64,000 nt of DNA from Bacteroidales bacterium (GCA_028282785.1 JANQHE010000055.1:37161-101160); one strand, 5' to 3'; numbered from the stretch's first letter, positions 27,522-36,272 are shown. Made by a program: numbers and translations. Notes: generated by a model not told the origin, from the letters alone.

Positions 27522-27962
27522 ATGGATTTATTTAATGATGAATTCTTTATGAAGGAGGCTTTGAAAGAAGCAAAAAGAGCCCTAGATAAAGATGAAGTTC
27601 CTATCGGGGCCGTTATTGTTCATAACAATACAGTAATTGCCAGAGCTCATAATTTAACCGAATCATTAAATGATGTGACTGCACATGCAGAAATGCAAGC
27701 CTTTACAGCAGCGGAAAATTACTTGGGAGGAAAATACTTAAATGATTGCATACTATATGTAACACTGGAACCATGTGTAATGTGTGCAGGCGCTGCATAT
27801 TGGGCACAAGTTGGAAAAATTGTGTATGGTGCTGACGATAAAAAAAGAGGTTATAATATTATTAATGAAGATATTATTCATCCCAAAACTGTTATTACTA
27901 AAGGCATATTAGAATATGAATGTAGTAATCTGATTAAAAAATTTTTTATAAAAAAAAGATAA
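27522..27962 (+). CDS. tadA: tRNA-specific adenosine deaminase TadA (nucleoside deaminase)
   Basis: 146 residues from ATG (MDLFNDEFFMKEALKEA); a TTG three codons earlier is a less likely start. Zinc-dependent cytidine/deoxycytidylate deaminase fold with HAEMQAF (zinc His and catalytic Glu) and PCVMCAGA (two zinc Cys). TadA converts A34 to inosine in tRNA-Arg(ACG). In Bacteroidota, guanine deaminase-like relatives look similar, so the substrate is assigned by overall pattern rather than proof. Confidence 0.88.
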   Translation: MDLFNDEFFMKEALKEAKRALDKDEVPIGAVIVHNNTVIARAHNLTESLNDVTAHAEMQAFTAAENYLGGKYLNDCILYVTLEPCVMCAGAAYWAQVGKIVYGADDKKRGYNIINEDIIHPKTVITKGILEYECSNLIKKFFIKKR

Positions 27963-28108
27963 TGAGATAATTACTTTGGTAGCTGGTTCATTTAAGTTAA
28001 AGTGATCTGAATCAACAAAATGCAGAGGCATATATCATTAAAAAACAATTGTCAATTTCAATTATACAAGCAAATTTTGCAAAACTTAAATCATCAAAAA
28101 TTCAAGTT

Positions 28109-28615
28109 ATGAAAAAATTAATTTTATCGATTTTAATAATTAGTCTTGTAAAGATATCGGTCGGGCAAACGGAAATTCCTAGAGCTCAAGCTAATTTTAT
28201 TTATAATTTTACTAAGTTCTTTGATTGGCCTCAATCAGAGAAGACTGGTGATTTTGTTATAGGTGTTTTGGGATCCAGAACATTAGCTAATGAACTAACT
28301 AAAGTTACAAAGGGTAAAAAGAATGTTACTCAAAATATAGTGGTAAAATATTTTAGCAACGAAAAAGACGTAACAAAATGTCATGTAATTTATATCGATG
28401 CATTAAAATCCAAATTTATTAGTAATATCCATACAAAAACAGGAATACACTGCTTAATAATTAGTAATAGCGTTGTTGCAATTGAAAATGGTTCTATTAT
28501 AAAATTTGTGCTTGAAGGTGAGAGGTTAATTTACGAGTTTAGTAAAACAAATGCTCTTAAACATGGCCTTAAGTTCCACTCTAAGGTTTCTGAAATGGCT
28601 ACTAAAACACATTAA
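28109..28615 (+). CDS. YfiR family periplasmic protein (DUF4154)
   Basis: 168 residues from MKKLILSILIISLVKISVG, a clear signal peptide; the longest frame starts at a TTG 20 codons upstream. The DUF4154 pattern is visible: AQANFIYNFTKFFDWPQ, FVIGVLGSRTLANEL, and HVIYIDALKS. YfiR of Pseudomonas is a periplasmic repressor of a diguanylate cyclase; in Bacteroidota relatives often sit beside envelope sensors. Here the following gene, 15 bases away, is a deleted chemoreceptor, so this protein may have lost its membrane partner. Confidence 0.82.
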   Translation: MKKLILSILIISLVKISVGQTEIPRAQANFIYNFTKFFDWPQSEKTGDFVIGVLGSRTLANELTKVTKGKKNVTQNIVVKYFSNEKDVTKCHVIYIDALKSKFISNIHTKTGIHCLIISNSVVAIENGSIIKFVLEGERLIYEFSKTNALKHGLKFHSKVSEMATKTH

Positions 28616-28630
28616 GAATTAAGGGGTATC

Positions 28631-29125
28631 ATGAAATTAACAATTGGGAAGAAATTAATAATCGGCTTTGGTGTTATTTTATTGGCTCTTATTATAAATA
28701 TAGCATTCCAAACTAATATTTTAGCCCTGAATGATGCTGTTGAAGCTGCCCGTGCCGGTGAGCATGGAAAAGGTTTTGCCGTTGTAGCAGCAGAGGTAAG
28801 GAAACTAGCCGAAAGAAGTAAAATATCTGCTGAAGAAATTGAGGAACTTTCAAAATCGAGTGTCAATGCCACTGAAAGAGCTCAAGAGTTAGTAAGTAAA
28901 GTAATTCCGGAAATCGAAAAAACATCGAAACTGGTACAGGAAATTACTGCTGCAAGCAATGAACAAAATACCGGAGCAAACCAAGTAAATAGTACCTTAC
29001 AGGCATTAAATCAAATTACGCAGCAAAATGCAGCATTATTTCAATCGCTTGCTGATAATGCCGAAAATTTATCGAATCAGGCTGATGTTTTAAATAATAT
29101 TATAGGCTATTTTAAAACAAAATAG
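28631..29125 (+). CDS. Methyl-accepting chemotaxis-like protein with large internal deletion
   Basis: 164 residues. Residues 1-23 are a typical chemoreceptor first membrane helix ([21 protein letters not shown]). Immediately after comes the highly conserved signalling hairpin ([38 protein letters not shown]) and its descending coiled coil. The sensory domain, second membrane helix, HAMP domain and whole ascending helix are missing, several hundred residues in a normal receptor. The frame is intact, so a product could be made, but it is probably a decayed gene joined by in-frame deletion. One consensus Ala is Asp here (NDAVEA for NAAVEA). No che genes are nearby. Confidence 0.75.
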   Translation: MKLTIGKKLIIGFGVILLALIINIAFQTNILALNDAVEAARAGEHGKGFAVVAAEVRKLAERSKISAEEIEELSKSSVNATERAQELVSKVIPEIEKTSKLVQEITAASNEQNTGANQVNSTLQALNQITQQNAALFQSLADNAENLSNQADVLNNIIGYFKTK

Positions 29126-29130
29126 GATTT

Positions 29131-30207
29131 TTATTCGGTAAAGAATTTCTTTTTAAAAGATAGGGCTACATTAACCAAAGCAATCATAACCGGCACTTCA
29201 ACTAAAGGTCCAATAACGGCTGCAAAAGCTTCGCCGGAATTCATCCCAAAAATAGCAATAGCAACTGCTATAGCCAGTTCGAAATTATTACTTGCGGCTG
29301 TAAATGATAAAGTTGTTGACTGTTTGTAATTTGCACCGAATTTCTTGCTCATTGCAAATGACAGGAAGAACATAAGAAGAAAATAAAGTAATAATGGAAT
29401 GGCAATTAAAACTACATCCAGCGGAATTTTAATTATATATTCTCCTTTTAAAGAAAACATTACAATGATTGTAAACAATAATGCAATTAATGTAACCGGG
29501 CTGATCTTTGGTATAAATTTAGTGTGATACCATTCTTTTGATTTAATCCTGGTAAGAATAGCGCGTGTTAAAAATCCGGCTATAAAAGGAATACCAAGAT
29601 AAATAAAAACACTCTCGGCAATTTGCCCGATTGTAATATTTTCCACGGCATTATTCGTTGGTATACCAAACCATCCCGGTAAAATTGCAATAAAAAAGTA
29701 CGCGTATATAGAAAAAAATAAAACCTGAAATATCGAGTTAAACGCCACCAATCCTGCTGCATATTGCGTATCTCCCTTTGCTAAATCGTTCCAAACAATT
29801 ACCATTGCAATACATCTTGCAAGTCCGATCATTATAATTCCGTACATGTAAGGCAAATTAGCATTATTTTCACCCGGAAATAGTTTAAAAAATAAAATTC
29901 CCAATGCAAACATTAGCACAGGGCCTATAATCCAATTTTGTACAAGCGATAATGAAAGAATTTTATAGTTTTTGAATACATCGCCCAATTCCTCATACTT
30001 GACTTTGGCAAGTGGAGGATACATCATTAATATTAAGCCAATGGCAATTGGGATATTTGTTGTACTTTCCGGTGAAGCTTTTAATGATTCCCAAAAATCC
30101 GCAATAGACGGAAAAAAATATCCTGACAAAACACCCATAGCCATTGCTAAAAATATCCAGAGTGTCAGATAACGATCTAAGAATTTTAATCCAGGTTGTG
30201 AAGGCAT
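29131..30207 (-). CDS. acr3: ACR3 family arsenite efflux transporter
   Basis: 358-residue inner-membrane carrier with about ten hydrophobic helices, exporting arsenite from the cytosol. The conserved Cys essential in ACR3 proteins is C132 in the fourth helix ([19 protein letters not shown]), and the [21 protein letters not shown] ending segment is typical. Last gene of the leftward ars operon, 35 bases after arsC. It converges with the deleted chemoreceptor gene, leaving only 5 bases between stops. Confidence 0.95.
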   Translation of the reverse strand: MPSQPGLKFLDRYLTLWIFLAMAMGVLSGYFFPSIADFWESLKASPESTTNIPIAIGLILMMYPPLAKVKYEELGDVFKNYKILSLSLVQNWIIGPVLMFALGILFFKLFPGENNANLPYMYGIIMIGLARCIAMVIVWNDLAKGDTQYAAGLVAFNSIFQVLFFSIYAYFFIAILPGWFGIPTNNAVENITIGQIAESVFIYLGIPFIAGFLTRAILTRIKSKEWYHTKFIPKISPVTLIALLFTIIVMFSLKGEYIIKIPLDVVLIAIPLLLYFLLMFFLSFAMSKKFGANYKQSTTLSFTAASNNFELAIAVAIAIFGMNSGEAFAAVIGPLVEVPVMIALVNVALSFKKKFFTE

Positions 30208-30242
30208 GATATTGATTATTTAACCTTTAATTAAATTGAAAG

Positions 30243-30668
30243 TTATTTTTGTTGTTTTAATTCCTTTTCATATAAATCAAAAAAGGCTTCTTTGATCTCG
30301 TCTCTTACCCTACGGTATTCGCTCCAGATAAATTCTTCCGAACCTTCCGCATACGTAGGATCATCAAAGCCAATATGAAGCCGGTTTTTAACTTTACCAA
30401 AAAACGCCGGGCAATTTTCATTTGCTCCGCCACAAACAGTAATTACATAGTCCCATTCATCATTCAAATAAATATCAACAGAATCTGAGGTATGATGACT
30501 AATATCAATTCCTATTTTTTTCATTACGGCGACTGCTTTTTCATTTAGTTTTCCTGAAGCTTCAGTACCTCCTGACCTTACAGTAAGTTTTTTATCGAAC
30601 GATTCCAGAAATCCATGAGCCATTTGGCTACGACATGAATTTCCTGTACAAAGTATTAAAATTTTCAT
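30243..30668 (-). CDS. arsC: Arsenate reductase ArsC (thioredoxin-coupled, LMW-phosphatase type)
   Basis: 141 residues. The P-loop CTGNSCR (C7-X5-R13) at the N-terminus and the redox Cys pair C79 and C86 (VCGGANENCP) reproduce the C10/C82/C89 relay of S. aureus ArsC, so arsenate is reduced to arsenite using thioredoxin. Cytosolic. It starts 4 bases after arsR and feeds arsenite to the downstream acr3 pump. Confidence 0.95.
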   Translation of the reverse strand: MKILILCTGNSCRSQMAHGFLESFDKKLTVRSGGTEASGKLNEKAVAVMKKIGIDISHHTSDSVDIYLNDEWDYVITVCGGANENCPAFFGKVKNRLHIGFDDPTYAEGSEEFIWSEYRRVRDEIKEAFFDLYEKELKQQK

Positions 30669-30672
30669 TTAG

Positions 30673-31011
30673 TTAAATTTTACAGTTAATATCTGATCCT
30701 TTAATTATTTCATCAAAGAATGATTTAAAATTCGAATTTATATCCTCAATGCATGTATTGCATAAACAATAGTTTACTTTTAGGCCATTAATCTCCCCTT
30801 TTATTAACCCTACCCTTTTTAGTTCTTTTAAATGTTGAGAAACTGTAGTCCTACTAAGAGGAATTTCATTACTTATATCTCCTGATATACATGTTTTACA
30901 TTTTGCTAAATATCTGAGAATGGCCAACCGTGCGGGATGACTCATGACTCTGGCTATTTCAGCCAATTTTTGTAAATCCTCATCAAATAATTCTGATTTT
31001 GCTGTGGTCAT
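30673..31011 (-). CDS. arsR: ArsR family metalloregulator
   Basis: 112-residue winged-helix repressor. The recognition segment is LSRTTVSQHLKELKRVGLI (about 52-70). Candidate As(III) ligands are C38 and C41 (AKCKTCISGDI) before the DNA-reading helix and a second group C82, C84 and C87 (YCLCNTC) near the C-terminus; arsenite binding would release it from DNA. The inverted repeat over the promoter in front of the operon (31752-31780) is a plausible operator. It is the second gene of the ars operon, 13 bases after the phosphatase-like gene. Confidence 0.92.
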   Translation of the reverse strand: MTTAKSELFDEDLQKLAEIARVMSHPARLAILRYLAKCKTCISGDISNEIPLSRTTVSQHLKELKRVGLIKGEINGLKVNYCLCNTCIEDINSNFKSFFDEIIKGSDINCKI

Positions 31012-31024
31012 GACTACTACTTTA

Positions 31025-31747
31025 TTAATTTAACGTACTCTCCACCTTTGAAAATACGTAAAACATTTCCCTTGCAATTTGTCTGCATCGTTCACCATAT
31101 ATCTGTTCTTCATTTGGGGTATTATCCGATACTTTTGGATCTTTATATGGGATTGCCACTCTGTATTGCGCACCGGGAACTAATGGGCAAGACTCATCAG
31201 CATCAGAACATGTCATAACTGCGATAAATTCCTTTTGAGGATTAAATTCACTACTAAACTTTTTTGAAAAATTTTTAACTATATCAGCATCTTTAGCATA
31301 TTTAACTTTATAAACAGGATTAAAAGTTGAATCTGCTTGCTCAATCTCAAATCCAGCTTTTTCTAAGGCTCTAACAGCTCTGGGATTAAAGGCGGTTATC
31401 TCAGTCCCTCCCGAATAACAGTAAATATCTTCTATATTATAATAATATGCTGCTACCTGAGCCCAAAGCTGGCTCATATGGCTTCGTCTAGAGTTATGGG
31501 TACAAATGAAAATAATGTTACCTGTATTATCCGATTTCTTTTCTTTGGTAATATACATTGAAAGTTCTTCCAATTGTGCTTTTCTTTCCAATGATATCTG
31601 TTCAAATTCACTCTCTAAGGTTTTTATATAACTATCCAAACCTTGAGTTAACTTAAGATAATTATTAGTTTGGTTTTTACATGATAAATTGCCAAGTAAA
31701 ATACTAATTACTACGATTAAAACTCCTTTTGACTTCATATGATCCAT
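31025..31747 (-). CDS. LMW-phosphatase/arsenate-reductase-like protein with lipoprotein-type signal
   Basis: 240 residues. The N-terminal hydrophobic stretch VLIVVISILLGNLSC looks like a signal peptide with Cys at a possible lipidation site, followed by a charged helix and then a low-molecular-weight phosphatase domain starting IIFICTHNSRRSHMSQ (CX5R P-loop). The downstream MTCSDADESCP keeps the same Cys spacing as the ArsC relay, but the P-loop's second Cys is replaced by Arg. Relatives in ars operons are usually cytosolic; a membrane-anchored, extracytoplasmic version is unusual. It is the promoter-proximal gene of the operon. The lipobox is weak (NLSC). Confidence 0.75.
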   Translation of the reverse strand: MDHMKSKGVLIVVISILLGNLSCKNQTNNYLKLTQGLDSYIKTLESEFEQISLERKAQLEELSMYITKEKKSDNTGNIIFICTHNSRRSHMSQLWAQVAAYYYNIEDIYCYSGGTEITAFNPRAVRALEKAGFEIEQADSTFNPVYKVKYAKDADIVKNFSKKFSSEFNPQKEFIAVMTCSDADESCPLVPGAQYRVAIPYKDPKVSDNTPNEEQIYGERCRQIAREMFYVFSKVESTLN

Positions 31748-31751
31748 TTTT

Positions 31752-31780
31752 TATGTCTAATGACGCAAACATACGACATA
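31752..31780 (-). promoter_or_regulatory. ars operon promoter with overlapping inverted repeat
   Basis: On the minus strand TATGTTTG (31766-31773) matches the TAnnTTTG -7 box. It lies inside the inverted repeat TATGTC-N17-GACATA, whose placement over the promoter suits repression by ArsR. Only 6 bp per arm, so the operator call is tentative. Confidence 0.42.
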
Positions 31781-31841
31781 GTTTTAAAGTATAAAACGAT
31801 TTTTAAAATCTTAACACAATTTTAAAATTGACAATAATCAA

Positions 31842-33860
31842 CTATAAACCAATCGATTTTATAAAAGCTTCTTCGTTTGGTTCTCTTCCAAGAAATTGTT
31901 TAACAATCTCCATTTCTTCAATGGTTGATCCCCTTTCCAGAACTAATTTTCTCAATTTCATGCCTGTCTCCTGATCCATAATTCCATGCTCCTTAAATTC
32001 GAAGAACATATCTTCAGCAAATACCAGTGCCCATAAATAACTATAATATCCGGCGGCGTAACCGTTTAAATGACCAAATCCCGCTTCAAAGTGAGTACCT
32101 TCCTGAAATTTATATAGTGTTATTTCATTTTGTAGTTCCTCTACTAATTCCGTTGTAGTTTTTTCTCCATTTGGATCGAACTTATCATGAAATGTCATAT
32201 CAAGTGTTCCGTAAAAGATTTGCTGTAAAACATGTAGCCCTGAACCAACATTCCTGGCAGCAATCATTTTATCATGTAATTCTTTTGGCAAAACCTCACC
32301 GGTTTTATAATGTTTAGCGAAAAGAGAAAGAGATTCGTAATCCCAGGCCCAATTTTCAAATATTTGAGAGGGCATTTCTACAAAGTCTCTTGCAACATTA
32401 GTTCCAGCCTGAGAAGCTAATTCTGCTTTTGTTAAAAGGTCATGCATTAAATGTCCAAACTCATGAAAAAAAGTAACAACATCATTATGCAGCATTAACG
32501 CCGGCATCTCTTCCGTAGCCTTCGGGAAATTACATACCAGACTTGCTGTTGGTATTTGATATCCGTTATTCAATTTCTTACCTGTTGTCATGCCGAACAT
32601 AGCTGCATGATTGTATTTATTCTTACGAGGGTATAAGTCCAGGTAAAAACGAGCAATTAATCTATTTTCTTCTTTTACTTCGAAAAACCTTACGTCATCA
32701 TTCCATACCGAAGGATTTACTACTTCTTCAAATTTTACACCGTATAAATGCTGCGCTATTCGGAATAAACCGTCAATCACATAACCAACCTGAAAATATT
32801 CTTTTAACTTCTGATTATCTAATTCATACTTTTCTTTTAATAAAATATTATTATAAAACATTGATTCCCACGATTCGATCGTTTGAATTGATTTATCGCC
32901 TAAGTACTCTTGTTTAATTTCCAGTAATTCCTGATAATCCTTTTCTGCCTTTAAACGTACCTTTTCTTTAAGTTTATTTTCAAAATTCCATACATTTTCA
33001 GGATTCCTGGCCATTCTATCTTCGGTTCTGTATTCAGCAAAAGTTTTATATCCCAAAAGTTTTACCATCTTTTCTCTTTCAATCAAAATCTGTTTCAAGA
33101 CATCAAGATTTTTATCTGCCGCAGTATTCTTATACTTCCGTGCCAGTTCTTTCCTGCATTCATCCGATTTTGAATACTTCATGAACGGTATATAAGACGG
33201 ATAATCCAGGCCAATCTTATACGTTCCACCTGCCTCGCCTGCCTGTTGGGCAGGCAGGTTATCCTGAAGATGAGATTTTTTATAATCCTCCGGTAGTCCT
33301 TCTATTTGATCTTCGTTTATAATCAAGAAATCTTCGTAAGAGCTAATATTAGAATCAAACTGAATTCCTAAATCAGAAAGTTTGTCTTTATATATTTTTA
33401 ATTCCTCTCTCTTTTCCTTGGATAATGCAAATCCATTCCTTTCGAATTCTTCGATCGTTTCTTTTAAGTATTTTTTATTTGGTCCATGCAGGTTCTTAGC
33501 TTCCGGAGTTTCAGAATAGTTTTTAACAGCTTTATATAAATTTTCACTTAAAGATATTTCATTGAAGAATTTCCCAAATTCAGCGGTACATTCCAAGCAA
33601 TTATTTCTTATATCATCATCAGGATGTACATATGCCAATAAGGAAACAATTTCACTTACTTTCATTAAATCATTAAAAATATCATCTAAAAATCTTACCG
33701 TGTTTTCAAATGTTCTTTCATCGTGATCGATTTTATATATTTTGCTCAAATTTTCCTTTGATCTTTCAATAATGTAAGAAGTTGCGTTATTGATATGCTT
33801 TTTAGATAATCTATTGAAATCTATAATTTGATTATTATCAGTTAACAGAGGATTATTCAT
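31842..33860 (-). CDS. M3 family metallopeptidase (oligopeptidase)
   Basis: 672-residue zinc oligopeptidase of the thimet/Dcp type that degrades short peptides. The active site is FFHEFGHLMHDLL with zinc ligands H466 and H470 and catalytic E467; the third ligand Glu follows about 25 residues on (DFVEMPSQIFENW). No signal peptide is visible, so it is cytosolic or periplasmic by another route. Around residues 200-212 a low-complexity NLPAQQAGEAGG segment, absent from the usual family pattern, is encoded by a palindromic repeat. Single-gene unit. Confidence 0.93.
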   Translation of the reverse strand: MNNPLLTDNNQIIDFNRLSKKHINNATSYIIERSKENLSKIYKIDHDERTFENTVRFLDDIFNDLMKVSEIVSLLAYVHPDDDIRNNCLECTAEFGKFFNEISLSENLYKAVKNYSETPEAKNLHGPNKKYLKETIEEFERNGFALSKEKREELKIYKDKLSDLGIQFDSNISSYEDFLIINEDQIEGLPEDYKKSHLQDNLPAQQAGEAGGTYKIGLDYPSYIPFMKYSKSDECRKELARKYKNTAADKNLDVLKQILIEREKMVKLLGYKTFAEYRTEDRMARNPENVWNFENKLKEKVRLKAEKDYQELLEIKQEYLGDKSIQTIESWESMFYNNILLKEKYELDNQKLKEYFQVGYVIDGLFRIAQHLYGVKFEEVVNPSVWNDDVRFFEVKEENRLIARFYLDLYPRKNKYNHAAMFGMTTGKKLNNGYQIPTASLVCNFPKATEEMPALMLHNDVVTFFHEFGHLMHDLLTKAELASQAGTNVARDFVEMPSQIFENWAWDYESLSLFAKHYKTGEVLPKELHDKMIAARNVGSGLHVLQQIFYGTLDMTFHDKFDPNGEKTTTELVEELQNEITLYKFQEGTHFEAGFGHLNGYAAGYYSYLWALVFAEDMFFEFKEHGIMDQETGMKLRKLVLERGSTIEEMEIVKQFLGREPNEEAFIKSIGL
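33238..33258. repeat. Palindromic repeat inserted in frame in the M3 peptidase gene
   Basis: Perfect 8-bp inverted repeat CCTGCCTG/CAGGCAGG with TTGGG loop, within a GC-rich patch (about 33228-33260) that stands out in AT-rich coding sequence. Similar CCTGCC-based palindromes are dispersed in many Bacteroidota genomes. The reading frame is kept, adding a Pro/Ala/Gln/Gly-rich loop to the protein just before the conserved LDYPSYIPFM segment. Confidence 0.7.
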
Positions 33861-34012
33861 CGTATATTGAGTTTAATTATATTACTTTAACTTAGAAAAC
33901 AAGCTTTTTAATAAATAGTTGTTTTTGTTAATTATAAATTTATTTATTCGTTTAAGAATTTGAGGTGTAAATTTAATACTTTATAAATTGAACCGAATTA
34001 AGATTTTTTCAC

Positions 34013-34355
34013 ATGATTTTTGAAAATACCGTACAAATCATAAAAGAGAATATTAAATTGCACAAGATGGGATTTGTGAAGGATCAACCTGGTATTTTAA
34101 ATCGATACTTAAACGAAAAAGATAATCAACCATCGCATTTAAATATACTACCAAAAAAACAGAACATGCCTTATTACTGATATTGAAGAAGAAATTTCGG
34201 ATAAAAAAAACAATGTTATTGGAGTTAATCCTTTTATTCATGTAGATTTGCCTGAAGGAAATTTTGCGCAACAATGGCAATGAAAATTTAATTCCAAAAT
34301 GGCTTATCACGATAATAATAAAACATACTTTAATACCAAAGCAATAGACTTTTAA
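34013..34355 (+). pseudogene. Decayed gene: N- and C-terminal pieces of one protein
   Basis: The first part opens with ATG and reads MIFENTVQIIKENIKLHKMGFV then a GILNRYLNEKDNQPSHLN segment before losing frame in an A-rich stretch near 34155. A second reading frame continues from about 34169 with LITDIEEEISDKKNNVIG and VNPFIHVDLPEGNF, meets an in-frame TGA at 34281-34283, and ends KTYFNTKAIDF before a stop one base short of the next gene. The two pieces look like the ends of a single longer protein whose middle is deleted. I do not know the family. The position suggests it was once coupled to the HAD phosphatase gene. Confidence 0.6.
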
Positions 34356-34356
34356 T

Positions 34357-35190
34357 ATGACAGATTTTGATTGGAAAATGGTAATAACCGACTTAGATGG
34401 AACCCTGTTAAATAATAACCGGGAAGTAAGCCTTGAAGATATGAAAACACTTTTCCGGCTTGGCGAACAAAATATCGTACGCGTAATTGCTACCGGCCGA
34501 AATTTCTTTTCGCTTAACAAGGTATTAAAAAGCAATTTTCCCATCGATTATCTTATTTTTTCTTCCGGTGCCGGAATTTATAACTGGAAAAGTAAAAAAT
34601 TAATGCATTCGCATTACATTCCGGATTTTGAAGTAAAATTAATCTCTGAAATACTTATTGATCATAGAATTGATTTTATGATCCACGAAATGATCCCGGA
34701 AAATCATAAATTCGTTTATTATAAAACAGGTACTGAAAATCCGGATTTTGAAAGAAGAATTAGTGTATATAAAGATTTTGCAGTTGAATTAGATCTCAAA
34801 ACGGAGGAATATAAACACGCCTGCCAAATACTGGCAGTATTTCCAAATGATGTTGATTTTTTTGACGAAATAAAGCAAAAATTCAATGATATAAAAATTA
34901 TTAGAACAACGTCTCCTCTGGACGGCGACTCTATTTGGATGGAGATTTTTCCTGAAGCCGTATCCAAAGGGCATGGAATCGATTGGCTTTGCAATAAATT
35001 AAATATCAGCCCTTATAAAACAATTAGTGTTGGAAATGACTATAACGATATTGATATGCTTGAATTTACAGCTAAAAAGTATGTAGTTAACAATGCTCCT
35101 TCCGATCTAAAAAAACAATTCCCGATTTGTAAAAGCAACCAGGAATCCGGATTTACTGATGCTGTAACGCTAAATCTTGATATATACTGA
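34357..35190 (+). CDS. HAD superfamily (Cof-type) hydrolase
   Basis: 277-residue phosphatase of the Cof/YbiV subfamily. Motif I is TDLDGTLL with nucleophile D12 and acid/base D14; motif IV is SVGNDYNDIDML near residue 230; the long cap domain lies between. Members dephosphorylate sugar phosphates, PLP or FMN; the substrate here is unknown. It begins one base after the stop of a decayed upstream gene, so its original transcription context is broken. Confidence 0.88.
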   Translation: MTDFDWKMVITDLDGTLLNNNREVSLEDMKTLFRLGEQNIVRVIATGRNFFSLNKVLKSNFPIDYLIFSSGAGIYNWKSKKLMHSHYIPDFEVKLISEILIDHRIDFMIHEMIPENHKFVYYKTGTENPDFERRISVYKDFAVELDLKTEEYKHACQILAVFPNDVDFFDEIKQKFNDIKIIRTTSPLDGDSIWMEIFPEAVSKGHGIDWLCNKLNISPYKTISVGNDYNDIDMLEFTAKKYVVNNAPSDLKKQFPICKSNQESGFTDAVTLNLDIY

Positions 35191-35201
35191 TCAACTAATT
35201 A

Positions 35202-35225
35202 CTTCCTTCGACTCCGCTCAGGAAG
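35202..35225. repeat. Intergenic repeat fragment with short inverted arms
   Basis: CTTCC-TTCGACTCCGCTCA-GGAAG: 5-bp arms around a GC-richer core of the CTTCGACTCCGCTCAG type found dispersed between genes in Bacteroidota. It lies in the 122-base gap between two convergent genes and may double as a weak hairpin; no T-run is present. Confidence 0.4.
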
Positions 35226-35312
35226 AATCTTACAGGTAATTTTCCGGCAAATTAATAAGAGCCTGAATAATACATTATTTTCATACCGCGTCATTCTTAA
35301 CGAAGCCAAAGA

Positions 35313-35789
35313 CTAATTCTCGAAAAAAGCATCCTCGCCAGGATAGTTATACCTCGTTTTAGCTATTTCTAATGGGAACAGAAAGTATTTTGCTTCTGCT
35401 TCCGAGCAAACTTTTCCATTGTTATCCAACAATTCAACATGAATCGTAGCCAGTCTTTTATTTTGGTCCATAAGTTTTGCTCTTATTAAAAGTTCACCTT
35501 TATCGGTATATACGGCATTTTTATATTTCACATTTAATATCGCTGTAACTCCTGCCGTTTTTGCCTTTACATAAACAACCCAACTGGCAATCTCATCCAT
35601 TAACGTTGATTGAATTCCTCCGTGTAAAATATTACCGTAACCAGCTAAATGATCTTTTGGCATCCATTTACTAATAACATAATCATCATCCTCAAAAAAC
35701 TCCATTTGTAAACCTAATTTATTGTTTGGTGAACAGCCAAAACATTTATATCCTTCAGTCTGTGCATATGGATTTATAATTTTTCTCAT
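35313..35789 (-). CDS. PaaI-type hotdog-fold thioesterase
   Basis: 158 residues. The hotdog thioesterase pattern is clear: YGNILHGGIQSTLMDEIASWVVY (about 60-83), where HGG...D/E forms the acyl-CoA hydrolysis site, then VKYKNAVYTDKGELLIRAKL. An N-terminal KCFGCSPNNKLGL segment is common in this subgroup. It likely cleaves acyl-CoA or a related thioester; substrate unknown. It lies 9 bases after the PNPOx-like gene, forming a two-gene unit. Confidence 0.83.
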   Translation of the reverse strand: MRKIINPYAQTEGYKCFGCSPNNKLGLQMEFFEDDDYVISKWMPKDHLAGYGNILHGGIQSTLMDEIASWVVYVKAKTAGVTAILNVKYKNAVYTDKGELLIRAKLMDQNKRLATIHVELLDNNGKVCSEAEAKYFLFPLEIAKTRYNYPGEDAFFEN

Positions 35790-35798
35790 ATAATTTAT

Positions 35799-36272
35799 TT
35801 AATATTCGAATGAACGTCCCGTAATTGATTCAATAGGTATTTTTATGATCTGGATATTATCTACAGCCGGTTTTGAATACTCAAAATCCCGATCGGAATA
35901 ATTTTTCATAAAAATATTTAAACCCTTTATCTTTTCATCATAATCGTCAACAAATATGGCGTGTCCATGAATCAACACTCCTCTATATGCATATCTCCAA
36001 GAACAAGCTACATGTTCATGCCTAAAGAAAAGTTTATGATCAGTATCAAATTCGACACATACCTTATTGTTACGTTTTAAAATATCGATCTTCTTACCTT
36101 CCTTGGCACAATGTAACCAAATGGTTTGATCCTCATAACCAAAATTCATTGCCAGTACATAAGGTGAATCACCATCTACCATGCCTACTCTGCAAATCTG
36201 ACATTTTTTAATAATATCTTCCAGTTTATCTAATTCAACAATATCCTTTATTGCATTATCACGTTTAGCCAT
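35799..36272 (-). CDS. Pyridoxamine 5'-phosphate oxidase-like FMN-binding protein
   Basis: 157 residues with the split-barrel flavin-binding fold of the NimA/HugZ-like group: CRVGMVDGDSPYVLAMNFGYED near the start, then IWLHCAKEGKKIDILKRNNKVCVEFD, and WRYAYRGVLIHGHAIFVDD. This pattern (a C-x-x-G-x-x-D start and H-x-A-x-x-G-x-K) binds FMN or haem in related proteins. Role unknown, possibly a redox or detoxification enzyme. Upstream partner of the thioesterase gene. Confidence 0.83.
   Translation of the reverse strand: MAKRDNAIKDIVELDKLEDIIKKCQICRVGMVDGDSPYVLAMNFGYEDQTIWLHCAKEGKKIDILKRNNKVCVEFDTDHKLFFRHEHVACSWRYAYRGVLIHGHAIFVDDYDEKIKGLNIFMKNYSDRDFEYSKPAVDNIQIIKIPIESITGRSFEY

Noticed and set aside
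34053..34544. 163-codon leftward open frame over the decayed gene and the HAD phosphatase start
   Set aside because: Antisense to the conserved HAD motif I and to the decayed gene; no domain or signal, so a shadow frame.
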